Source: Verrucomicrobiales bacterium (GTDB lineage Bacteria > Verrucomicrobiota > Verrucomicrobiia > Limisphaerales > CAIMTB01). Taken from it: 40,385 bases of DNA. Position 1 is the first letter of the stretch, and every line of letters begins with the position of its first letter. A program made the position numbers and the translations under genes. Below are positions 33,460 through 40,385 of the stretch, in pieces. Under the pieces are notes generated by a model. It was not told where the DNA came from. It saw only the letters and a program-made list of their open reading frames with translations, and ran no database searches. The stretch spans positions 1 to 40,385 of the forward strand of contig JAEUHG010000280.1 in the NCBI GenBank assembly GCA_016795425.1, written 5' to 3'.

Positions 33460-35420
33460 CGCAACGGATCCCGCGCCGCCCATCCGCCGAGGCGAAGACT
33501 GCACCCGTTCGACGGGTCAGAAAGATCTTCCGGCGAAGATCGGTGGTGGTGGTGATTCGTGGTTTCGATTCCTCCGATCCACTGCGTGCCATGGTGCGGC
33601 ACGCCCTTGGAGGAAAAGTACGGTTCACACATCAGGTGCCGCGACGGCCAGAAACGGCAGTCGCGGCAATCTTATTGGAATGCCTGACCCCCTCTCGGAC
33701 CCCAAGTCCCGAGGTGGCGAAATCGACCGATTCGATGGGCGCCATCGGGATTCCGTCGATTCAAGTCGTCCGGAGCCATGGGGAAATCATGATCGGACCT
33801 CTCCAGGTTCCGGATCGAGCCGGATGCGGTTGGTGCGCCCACGAACGCCGGCGCGCCGTGGCGGAAGGGGTTGAGGGTCGACCTGCTGAACAGGGTCAAG
33901 GGCACGTCGTGGGGAGGCTGACTACCGTCGCAGGACGGTGGCTGGCGACGCAGATTCGCCGGCTCTGGCAAGACGGTTGGCAACGATCACCCCTGCTGGA
34001 TCACGCCTGGCTGTTCCGGGTTTCCGAAGGAACGGGGACGCGGCATCGGGTGATTCCCTTGGTCACCTGTCCTCGATGCGGCGGCGCAGCGATTCACGTG
34101 GCGGGTCGCCGTGAAGTTGAGTTGACGGTTGCCTTCAATCCGAAACAACCGGCCGAGGAATTGCTGCAACGGCTGGCCGGTTGGGTGGATCCCACCGTGG
34201 GGATCATCAGTCGGATCTATTTCGAGGATCCCGTTGAACGCGGGCTTCGACTGCCGGTGGTGGCGACGGCGGCGCCCCCGTTTGTGGTGGGGGATTCAGG
34301 GGCTTTGCGGCGGTTGCCGCTCGGATGGGGAAAGGGCCTGACGCTTTCGGGCGCACTCCTGTCGGCGGTGGGCGAGGCCATGGAGCGGTATGCGCCTTCC
34401 CTGCCGGATGCCCGGCGCATCCGGTGGAGTACCCTCCGCGAGTTGTCTGGAGAGGTTCTGGATCCCCGCGAGGGTCCGCTCTACGAACCGGCGCAGTATC
34501 GACGTCCCGGGTTTCCCTTCGCGCCCTTTGATCCGGAACGCGTGCATCCGTGGGTCGAAGGTGTATGGGTGAGCACTGGGTGTCCGGTATGGGTTCCGGC
34601 GGTGTTCGCCTATCTGTCGCTTGACCTTCAGTCCTTCCAGCATTTTTGCCAGGGCACGTCCAATGGCCTGGCGGCGGCGACGGACGCTGAGGAAGGACAA
34701 TTGAGGGCGATCCTGGAATTGGTGGAGCGCGATGCTTTCCTGTCGGCGTGGCTCACGGGACGGCCTTGTCCGAAGGTGGATCTGGACGGAATGGTGGAAC
34801 CGGAGCTTGGCGAAGTTCTCCAGGGCATCGAGTCCATGGGCGGCGCTGTCGAGGTGCGTGTTTTGCCAACGGCGAGGTGCGGTACGGCGATTGCCTGTTT
34901 CGCGACAGGGGATGGTGAGCGGTATCCGGGTCTGACGCTGGGGCTTGGTGCGGATCTGGATCCCGAGTCGGCGCTGCGACAAGCGATTTTGGAATTGGGC
35001 CAAACCGGACCGCATCTGCGGCGCCTGATGCAATCAGGGTTGGTCCGGGTGCCGAAATCGAGATTTGAAGTGCGGGAAATGCTGGATCATGCGGCTTTCT
35101 ACTTTCGCCCGGAAAGAGTGGAGGCCTTTAACGCGATGCGTGCGGGGTCGGAGAAGTTCGGATGGAAGGATCTGATGGCCCACCGCGTCGAGCGCAGTTT
35201 GGAGAAGTGCGCGTCGGCATTGAGGGATGCGGGAGTCCGAGTGGCGGTGGTTGATGTCACCTCGGCGGATGTGGCGACCGGTCCCTTCCAGGTGTGGCGA
35301 GCCGTCAGTCCGGATCTTCAACCGATCTCGTATGGATTCGGCTTGGATCGGCAGCGCAGGTGCGGACTCAGGTCAGGTTGCCGAGGTGCCCGGAGCGGCG
35401 CCATCCATCCGATTTGGTAA
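33456..35420 (+). CDS. Fused E1-like/YcaO cyclodehydratase-type protein (TOMM biosynthesis family)
   Basis: 654 residues. Residues 1-215 contain the C-terminal half of an E1-like (Ocin_ThiF-like) partner domain: SHGEIMIGPLQVPDRAGCGW, Cys124/Cys127 (CGWC) and Cys205/Cys208 (CPRC), a tetrathiolate zinc site typical of the C component. The YcaO domain follows (about 225-650), with GEAMERY at 306-312, QGTSNGLAAATDAEEGQ at 399-415 and LELVERDAF at 420-428, the ATP/Mg-binding signatures. The chain ends AIHPIW, close to the proline-containing C-terminus of azoline-forming members. Such enzymes phosphorylate peptide backbone amides to make thiazoline or oxazoline rings. The N-terminus looks short and I see no clear leader-binding winged helix. 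Downstream dehydrogenase, transporter or precursor genes are absent. Confidence 0.9.
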   Translation: MTQRIPRRPSAEAKTAPVRRVRKIFRRRSVVVVIRGFDSSDPLRAMVRHALGGKVRFTHQVPRRPETAVAAILLECLTPSRTPSPEVAKSTDSMGAIGIPSIQVVRSHGEIMIGPLQVPDRAGCGWCAHERRRAVAEGVEGRPAEQGQGHVVGRLTTVAGRWLATQIRRLWQDGWQRSPLLDHAWLFRVSEGTGTRHRVIPLVTCPRCGGAAIHVAGRREVELTVAFNPKQPAEELLQRLAGWVDPTVGIISRIYFEDPVERGLRLPVVATAAPPFVVGDSGALRRLPLGWGKGLTLSGALLSAVGEAMERYAPSLPDARRIRWSTLRELSGEVLDPREGPLYEPAQYRRPGFPFAPFDPERVHPWVEGVWVSTGCPVWVPAVFAYLSLDLQSFQHFCQGTSNGLAAATDAEEGQLRAILELVERDAFLSAWLTGRPCPKVDLDGMVEPELGEVLQGIESMGGAVEVRVLPTARCGTAIACFATGDGERYPGLTLGLGADLDPESALRQAILELGQTGPHLRRLMQSGLVRVPKSRFEVREMLDHAAFYFRPERVEAFNAMRAGSEKFGWKDLMAHRVERSLEKCASALRDAGVRVAVVDVTSADVATGPFQVWRAVSPDLQPISYGFGLDRQRRCGLRSGCRGARSGAIHPIW

Positions 35421-35469
35421 TGGCCCCGAGGCGCCATGAGGCGGGTCGAACTCCTGGCCGCGACGTCTC

Positions 35470-35988
35470 TCACCAGCGACCGACGGTCCGCAGCCAGCTC
35501 CGGAACGCATCCTCCACTTGAGGCATGCGCGACGAGGAGGTCGTGGGGATTCCCGACGGCGACGACGAGGACGACAAGGTCGCGGTGCCGGCGCGCACGA
35601 TCGACTCACCGGATTTCAGCGAATACTCCACGTCGACATAGGCGGGCTCGGTGGTGCGTGCGACGCGCACGGCGCGTCCGCCCGGCCGTACGTTCCCGGG
35701 TTCATCGATGTTGGTGATGCGCAGGTTGAGATGCCGGTCGGCCGGAAGTTGGCGCGCCGCCTCGTTCTCGATGAACCGTTGCAGTTCAGAGAGTTTGGGT
35801 GCGATGTCCTGGTACGCATAGGACCCCGATCCGCGGATATCGACGTACTTCTCCGGGTGGACGAATTCCACCGAGGCGGTCCCACCTCCGGCGGGCGTTT
35901 TGGATCGGGTTGAGGAAGTGGAACAACCCAGGGTCGCCGCGATCAGGAGCGCCGGCACAAACGAGAGGCGAAGGGCTCTGAGGTTCAT
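35470..35988 (-). CDS. Putative lipoprotein with DUF3016-like domain
   Basis: 172 residues from the ATG at 35988. The signal peptide ends in a lipobox-like TLGC with Cys22. The mature part begins with a Ser/Thr-rich linker, then VEFVHPEKYVDIRGSG and LNLRITNIDEPGNVRPGG, which look like the DUF3016 family of small periplasmic proteins; the C-terminus has a Ser-rich stretch (LSSSSSPSGIPTTSSS) and ends VEDAFRSWLRTVGRW. Function unknown. It is convergent with the YcaO gene, 49 bases apart, and divergent from the RNA methyltransferase. The family name is by eye. Confidence 0.75.
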   Translation of the reverse strand: MNLRALRLSFVPALLIAATLGCSTSSTRSKTPAGGGTASVEFVHPEKYVDIRGSGSYAYQDIAPKLSELQRFIENEAARQLPADRHLNLRITNIDEPGNVRPGGRAVRVARTTEPAYVDVEYSLKSGESIVRAGTATLSSSSSPSGIPTTSSSRMPQVEDAFRSWLRTVGRW

Positions 35989-36341
35989 GAGCTTCCAGAA
36001 ACTCCTGGCGACCCAAATTGTCAAGCGGCGGACTGTGGTTCGACGGCGTGTGAAGGACAGGGAGGCGGTGTCCGGGGCAGGGGAGTTTGGTCCAACCTTC
36101 ACCGCTCCGCCGCAAGTTTGTCACCGAGGTTCGCCACCGTTGGGGTGTGCCGCGGTGGATGGAGCCTGGGTGGGGCTGGTCGCGGCTGAAATCGGTTGGT
36201 TGGGATCCCGCCGGTGACTGGGCGGGGTTCGGAGCCGGGCGCGGAAGCCCGGCTCCATTGGCTTTTCGAGGGGCCCTTCGCCTGGGGGGGCGACAACACC
36301 AGACTTGCCGGGGCGGGACCTGGGCTCGCAGGTTGGTGCCG
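35989..36341. other. 353-base divergent region with a terminator-like hairpin
   Basis: Between the DUF3016 lipoprotein and the RNA methyltransferase gene. The frame of the latter is open back to 36087, but the extra N-terminus is low-complexity Arg/Gly/Trp and lacks family homology. The main structure is the hairpin at 36231-36266. I recognise no promoter or RNA family. Confidence 0.5.
36231..36266 (+). terminator. Terminator-like hairpin in the leader of the RNA methyltransferase gene
   Basis: A perfect 10-bp stem (GGAGCCGGGC with its complement), 6-base loop GCGGAA, then ATTGGCTTTT. It points along the plus strand, 75 bases before the start at 36342, and no plus-strand gene lies between it and 35420. 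It may be an attenuator, the end of an unannotated small RNA, or a REP-like palindrome. Confidence 0.55.
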
Positions 36342-37559
36342 ATGACGACTTCCAGGCGCCGCCCGGCTCCGCGAACCCCGATGCGATCGCGTCGCCCCCT
36401 GCCGTCGACGCGTCGGACGCCAGCCAACGATTCCGAAGCCTTGGCGATCCGGGTGCTGTCCATGGCCGGTGGTGACCGTCCGGTCGACGCGGTTTTGCGT
36501 GAGGAATTGAATCCGTCGAAGGGTGTTCCGCGAGACGTGGCTCGCAACGTCGCCCGCTGGGTCTTTCGTCACCATCGCTGGCGCGGTCTGTTGGACACCT
36601 CGAAGTCCTGGATGGAACAGCTCGCCGAGGCGCGGGAACTGGCGCGTCGATTCGACACCCAGTCCAACTCCTTCACGAAGGAGGATTGGGCGCGAGTGGT
36701 TCCCGAATGGGTGTGGGACCATGTGGAAGTGACCATTCCCTGGCTGATGTCGCTGCAAAGGGAGCCATTGGTGTGGATCCGGACCCGGCCCGGGACGGCG
36801 GGGGAGTTGATCGGCGAAATGGGCGATTTGGATGCGCCGTGCGAGATTGCGCCGGACGCCCTGGTCTACGAGGGGCCGGAGGATTTGTTTCGATCGCCTC
36901 AGTTTCACGAGGGTCGCTTCGAGGTGCAGGACTTGACCTCACAGTTGGTGACCCTGGTGGCGGATCCGAAGCCCGGGGAAAGTTGGTGGGACGGATGTGC
37001 GGGTGAAGGAGGCAAGACGGTGCATCTGGCTGACCTGATGCAGAATAAGGGCGTCGTGTGGGCGACGGACCGCGCCGAGTGGCGATTGAAAACCTTGCGC
37101 GCGCGGGCCGGAAGGGCCGGTTTGTTCAACATTCGATGGGGCGTTTGGCAAGGGGGCGACGATCGACCCAAAGGGGTCTCGTTTGATGGTGTCCTGATCG
37201 ACGCGCCGTGCAGCGGCGTCGGCACGTGGCAGCGGAACCCCCACGCGCGCTGGACCACCACGCCTCGGGATGTCGAGGAATTGGCAGCGCGTCAGCTGTC
37301 GTTGCTCAGGGCCGGGGCGGCGGGCTTGAAGTCGGGCGGCCGATTGGTTTACGCGGTTTGCACGCTAACGCGAATGGAGACGACCGAGGTGGCCAAGGCC
37401 TTTACCGCCGCCCAGCCGGATTTTGAACCACTTCCGGTGCCGCCGATCTTCCATTGGGGCGCAGGGGCCGGTGGACCTCCGAATCAGGTCCATTTCTGGC
37501 CTCAGGACTGGCAAGGGAACGGGATGTTTGTGGCGACGTGGCGAAAGCGTAAGTCGTGA
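36342..37559 (+). CDS. RsmB/NOP2-type RNA (cytosine-C5) methyltransferase
   Basis: 405 residues from the ATG at 36342, after a basic N-terminal stretch. Residues 25-150 look like the helical NusB-like or RNA-binding part, then the SAM-dependent Rossmann domain: motif I WWDGCAGEGGKT near 214-225, motif IV DAPCSGVGTWQRNP near 286-299 and motif VI VYAVCTLTRMETTE near 335-348. The two cysteines (PC in motif IV, VCT in motif VI) are the release and nucleophilic cysteines of m5C methyltransferases. It probably methylates 16S rRNA at a cytosine, but RsmB cannot be told from RsmF-like or tRNA enzymes by eye. The gene is monocistronic as far as the sequence shows. Confidence 0.9.
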   Translation: MTTSRRRPAPRTPMRSRRPLPSTRRTPANDSEALAIRVLSMAGGDRPVDAVLREELNPSKGVPRDVARNVARWVFRHHRWRGLLDTSKSWMEQLAEARELARRFDTQSNSFTKEDWARVVPEWVWDHVEVTIPWLMSLQREPLVWIRTRPGTAGELIGEMGDLDAPCEIAPDALVYEGPEDLFRSPQFHEGRFEVQDLTSQLVTLVADPKPGESWWDGCAGEGGKTVHLADLMQNKGVVWATDRAEWRLKTLRARAGRAGLFNIRWGVWQGGDDRPKGVSFDGVLIDAPCSGVGTWQRNPHARWTTTPRDVEELAARQLSLLRAGAAGLKSGGRLVYAVCTLTRMETTEVAKAFTAAQPDFEPLPVPPIFHWGAGAGGPPNQVHFWPQDWQGNGMFVATWRKRKS

Positions 37560-37615
37560 GACGGGGAGAGGCGTCACAGGCGGTCGATGATTCGGTCGGC
37601 GTTCGCGATGGGAGG

Positions 37616-37649
37616 AAAAAAATAGGGCGGCGACCTGAGGTCGCCGCCC
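37616..37649 (-). terminator. Intrinsic terminator of the rpsO-pnp operon
   Basis: On the minus strand a perfect 11-bp stem (GGGCGGCGACC with its complement) closes a TCA loop and is followed by TATTTTTTT. It begins 38 bases past the pnp stop codon. On the plus strand it has no T-run, so it serves pnp rather than the convergent methyltransferase gene. Confidence 0.92.
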
Positions 37650-37686
37650 GTGCGGAAAATACGGAAAGAATGGGATGGGGGAACGA

Positions 37687-39822
37687 CTACTGAGTCTTCT
37701 GTTCCATTTCCTTGGCGCGCTCCGCCATGGCGGCTTTTCGGCTGAGGCGGACGCGACCCTTTTCATCGACCCCGATGCACTTCACCCAGATAACATCGCC
37801 CATTTTGACCACATCTTCGGTGGCCTTGACGCGGAAGTCGGCGAGTTCGCTGATGTGCACGAGGCCGTCCTGACCGGGCAACACCTCGACGAAAGCGCCG
37901 AATTCCTTAATGGAAACGACTTTACCGCGGTAGATCTTGCCGACCTCGATTTCAGCGGCGACCGCTTCGATGCCTTCACGGGCGATGCGCATGCCTTCCT
38001 CGTCGATGGAGAAGATCATCACCGTTCCATCGTCTTCGATGTTGATTTCGCAGCCGGACTTCTCGACGAGGGATTTGATGTTCTTGCCACCGGGCCCGAT
38101 GATGGCGCCGATCTTCTCCGGGTTGACGCGGATACGGATGATGCGCGGCGCGTACTTGCTCATCTCGGCACGAGGGGCCGGGAGGATGTCGGACATGGCC
38201 TTGAGAATGTGGAGGCGCGCGAGGCGGGCCTTTTCGACGGCTTCCGCCATGATCTCCAGGGGCAGGCCCTTGAGCTTAAGATCCAGCTGGAATCCGGTGA
38301 TGCCCTTCTCGGTGCCTGCGATCTTGCAGTCCATGTCGCAGAACGCGTCTTCCCAGCCGATGATGTCGGTGAGGAGCTTGTAGCGGGAAATCTTGGCGGC
38401 GCTGTCGTACTCGGTGCAGATGCCGACGCTGATGCCGCCGACGGGGCGGGTGACCGGCACACCGGCGTCCATGAGGGCGAGGGTGCCGGCGCAGACCGAG
38501 GCCATCGAGGTCGAGCCGTTCGACTCCATGATCTCGCTGGTGATGCGGACGGTGTACGGATAGTCCTTGAGGGGCAGCATGGGTTCGATGCTGCGTTCCG
38601 CCAGGGCGCCGTGGCCGATTTCGCGGCGGCCGGGACCGGAGATGCGGCCGGTTTCGCCGACTGAGAAGTTCGGGAAGTTGTAGTGGAGGAGGAATTTCTT
38701 CTCGGTGGAGCCGCCGGTGTAGGCGTCGAATTCCTGGATATCCTCGGTGGTGCCGAGCGTGGTGATGGCGAGGGCTTGGGTCTCGCCGCGCACGAACAGA
38801 GCGGAACCATGAGCCCGGGGCAGAATTCCGGCTTCACCGCTCAACGGGCGAACATCATCGAAGCCGCGTCCATCGAGGCGCTTGTTCTGGTCGAGGACCA
38901 GGCTGCGGATGGCTTCCTTTTGAATGTAGTAGAAGGCGTCCTTGATGACGAACTCGTTGACGGCTTCCGCGCCGAACTTTTCGACGAGGTGCGCGCCCAT
39001 CGCGGCCTCGATGGACTTGCAGGCGGCTTCGCGCGCGAGCTTGGCGGGAGTGAGCAGCGCTGAGATGATGGAGTCACCCGCGAACGCGCGCGCCGCTTCC
39101 AGAATGGGCTCAGGAACGACGTTGGTGGTGATGGTGCGCTTGGTCTTGCCGAGTTTTGCGGCCAGTTCCTTCTGCGCGGCGATGATGGGCTGGATGGCTT
39201 CCTGTCCGAACTTCAATGCGGCGATGAAATCGGCCTCGGTGATTTCGTCGGCGGCACCTTCGAACATGACCACGTCGGAGTCGTTGCCGACATAGATGAG
39301 ATCGAGATCACTGCCCTCGAGTTGGTCATGGGTCGGGTTGGCAATGAACTTGCCTTCGACGCGACCCACACGGACGACACCGATGGGGCCGGCCCAGGGA
39401 ATGTCGGATACGAGGAGGGCGGCTGAGGCGCCATTGGCGGCGAGGATATCGGCGTCATTCTGGCCATCGGCACTGAGCAGAATGGCCTGAACCTGGACCT
39501 CATTGAACCAGCCCTTGGGGAAGAGCGGGCGGATGGGTCGGTCGATGATGCGGCTGGTGAGGATTTCCTTTTCGGAAGGGCGACCCTCGCGTTTGAAATA
39601 ACCGCCGGGGAATCGGCCGGCAGCGGCGGCCCGTTCGCGGTAATCGACGGTCAAGGGGAAGAATTCCTGTCCAGGCTTCGCCTTGGTAGCGGCGACGGCG
39701 GCGACCACGACAATGGTTTCGCCGAGTTGGACGGTGACGGCGCCATCGGCCTGCTTGGCCAATTTGCCGGATTCAATAATGATGGATTGGTCGCCGATCT
39801 GGGCGACAACTCGTTCTGACAT
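37687..39822 (-). CDS. pnp: Polynucleotide phosphorylase
   Basis: 711 residues from the ATG at 39822, standard length. Two RNase PH domains (about 10-145 and 310-540) flank a helical domain. FFPLTVDYRERAAAAGRFPGG and EILTSRIIDRPIRPLFP lie in the first; RGETQALAITTLGT and GRREIGHGALAERS in the second. KH has IIGPGGKNIK near 570-580 and S1 covers about 625-694 (GKVVSIKEFGAFVEVLPGQD, DGLVHISELADFRV). The enzyme degrades RNA 3' to 5' with phosphate and is a degradosome component. The active-site stretch reads CDMDCKIAGT where most bacteria have GDMDFKVAGT; the two Asp are kept. It follows rpsO, the classic order, 222 bases apart, and ends before a strong terminator. Confidence 0.98.
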   Translation of the reverse strand: MSERVVAQIGDQSIIIESGKLAKQADGAVTVQLGETIVVVAAVAATKAKPGQEFFPLTVDYRERAAAAGRFPGGYFKREGRPSEKEILTSRIIDRPIRPLFPKGWFNEVQVQAILLSADGQNDADILAANGASAALLVSDIPWAGPIGVVRVGRVEGKFIANPTHDQLEGSDLDLIYVGNDSDVVMFEGAADEITEADFIAALKFGQEAIQPIIAAQKELAAKLGKTKRTITTNVVPEPILEAARAFAGDSIISALLTPAKLAREAACKSIEAAMGAHLVEKFGAEAVNEFVIKDAFYYIQKEAIRSLVLDQNKRLDGRGFDDVRPLSGEAGILPRAHGSALFVRGETQALAITTLGTTEDIQEFDAYTGGSTEKKFLLHYNFPNFSVGETGRISGPGRREIGHGALAERSIEPMLPLKDYPYTVRITSEIMESNGSTSMASVCAGTLALMDAGVPVTRPVGGISVGICTEYDSAAKISRYKLLTDIIGWEDAFCDMDCKIAGTEKGITGFQLDLKLKGLPLEIMAEAVEKARLARLHILKAMSDILPAPRAEMSKYAPRIIRIRVNPEKIGAIIGPGGKNIKSLVEKSGCEINIEDDGTVMIFSIDEEGMRIAREGIEAVAAEIEVGKIYRGKVVSIKEFGAFVEVLPGQDGLVHISELADFRVKATEDVVKMGDVIWVKCIGVDEKGRVRLSRKAAMAERAKEMEQKTQ

Positions 39823-39840
39823 GGTTACAAGGTAGTAACC
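39823..39840 (-). promoter_or_regulatory. Inverted repeat abutting the pnp start codon
   Basis: GGTTAC and GTAACC, separated by six bases, directly precede the pnp ATG on the minus strand. It could form a small hairpin at the ribosome-binding region, and no Shine-Dalgarno is visible there. pnp is autoregulated through its leader in E. coli, by a different structure; a similar role here is inference. The rest of the 222-base gap to rpsO shows no gene. Confidence 0.4.
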
Positions 39841-40044
39841 GCCGTCCGAGGGGAACTTCTTTCAACGCCGAGATCCCGAAAGGGTTCCGGCGGTGAATGA
39901 AATTTCCCAGGTCCAGCGGTTCAATAATTGTGGCGGGAACTTAGGGCGCGGCTCGTTCGGCCCGCCAATTCCGGCCGAGGCCGCCCCGGAATCCACTACG
40001 AACCTGCGCGCCGATCCGGGTCGGTGCGCCGGAAGGAACGTGAG

Positions 40045-40308
40045 CTACTTGCGCAGGCCGAGTTTCTTGGCCAGGGCGCTGTAGCGGTCGTTGTCGATGC
40101 GTCCCACGTAATCGAGGAGACGACGGCGCTTGCCGACCAGCATCAGCAAACCACGGCGGGAGCTGAAATCCTTGGCATTAGCCTTCAGATGTTCGGTCAG
40201 GTGATTGATGCGACGCGTGAGCAACGCGACCTGAACGTCCGGCGACCCCGTGTCTTTTTCGTGCCGGGCGAATTCCTTGATACTCTGCGCCTTCGAAGCT
40301 GCTTGCAT
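40045..40308 (-). CDS. rpsO: 30S ribosomal protein S15
   Basis: 87 residues from the ATG at 40308, full length for S15. Hallmarks are EFARHEKDTGSPDVQVALLT at residues 12-31, RINHLTEHLKANAKDFSSRR and GLLMLVGKRRRLLDYVGRID, binding sites for 16S rRNA helices in the central domain of the small subunit. S15 is an early-binding protein. rpsO is followed by pnp on the same strand, as in most bacteria. The remaining 77 bases to the window edge hold its leader, with TTTACA and TAAGTT 18 bases apart on the minus strand as a weak promoter candidate. No Shine-Dalgarno is visible. Confidence 0.98.
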   Translation of the reverse strand: MQAASKAQSIKEFARHEKDTGSPDVQVALLTRRINHLTEHLKANAKDFSSRRGLLMLVGKRRRLLDYVGRIDNDRYSALAKKLGLRK

Positions 40309-40385
40309 ACCGTTCTATTTAAAGAGGCGAGAACTTAGGGACCCACCACCGGGGGTGTAAAGCCCGATTTCCGGGTTTCGGAAGG

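Noticed and set aside
35330..35420. Possible frameshift at the Arg/Cys-rich C-terminus of the YcaO protein
   Set aside because: The frame ends AIHPIW, similar to normal proline-containing C-termini, and the other frames give no better YcaO ending.

Overview
The window is GC-rich chromosomal DNA whose gene content fits the Verrucomicrobiota, most likely the Pedosphaerales/Limisphaerales group (inference from gene families, not from a marker phylogeny). Pointers are two large Ser/Thr kinases each beside an ECF-type sigma factor, a prepilin-like protein with an AFTLIELLVVIAIIAILA N-terminus, two secreted PQQ-like propellers starting DWPQWRGP, a secreted FG-GAP/UnbV protein, and few Shine-Dalgarno sites. 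I see no IS element, CRISPR, tRNA or rRNA.

Layout. 1-5290 (minus): six co-oriented genes, probably one catabolic or detoxifying operon: alpha/beta hydrolase, SDR, small membrane protein, YcaC-like isochorismatase, ABM-domain membrane protein, and a YtcJ-like amidohydrolase cut by the window edge. 5450-14990 (minus): two kinase/sigma regulatory pairs (TPR kinase plus sigma; sigma plus zinc-ribbon/WD40-like kinase) on either side of an Amt ammonium transporter. 15006-22569: exported proteins, namely a prepilin-like protein, a PQQ-like propeller (minus), then divergently an FG-GAP/UnbV protein, a glycoside-hydrolase-like protein and a second PQQ-like propeller (plus). 22725-27247 (minus): Tex RNA-binding protein, a secreted GH16 glucanase and a lipoprotein aldose 1-epimerase. 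27442-33013 (plus): cardiolipin synthase, a decaheme cytochrome of OmcA/MtrC-like layout and a secreted esterase-like hydrolase. 33214-35420 (plus): an 81-residue protein translationally coupled to a fused E1-like/YcaO azoline-type cyclodehydratase. 35470-40308: DUF3016 lipoprotein (minus), RsmB-like RNA methyltransferase (plus) and the conserved rpsO-pnp pair (minus).

The most interesting parts are the compact YcaO cassette with its unexplained small partner, which lacks a recognisable precursor, dehydrogenase or exporter, and the solitary decaheme cytochrome, which lacks a neighbouring MtrA/MtrB conduit. Non-coding features of note are a dispersed ~78-81-bp palindromic repeat in two copies, one of them inside a purine/pyrimidine inverted repeat; a perfect 20-bp palindrome between convergent genes; two clear intrinsic terminators; and a terminator-like hairpin in the leader of the RNA methyltransferase gene. 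Positions, starts and motifs were read by eye; family names rest on motif recognition without database searches.
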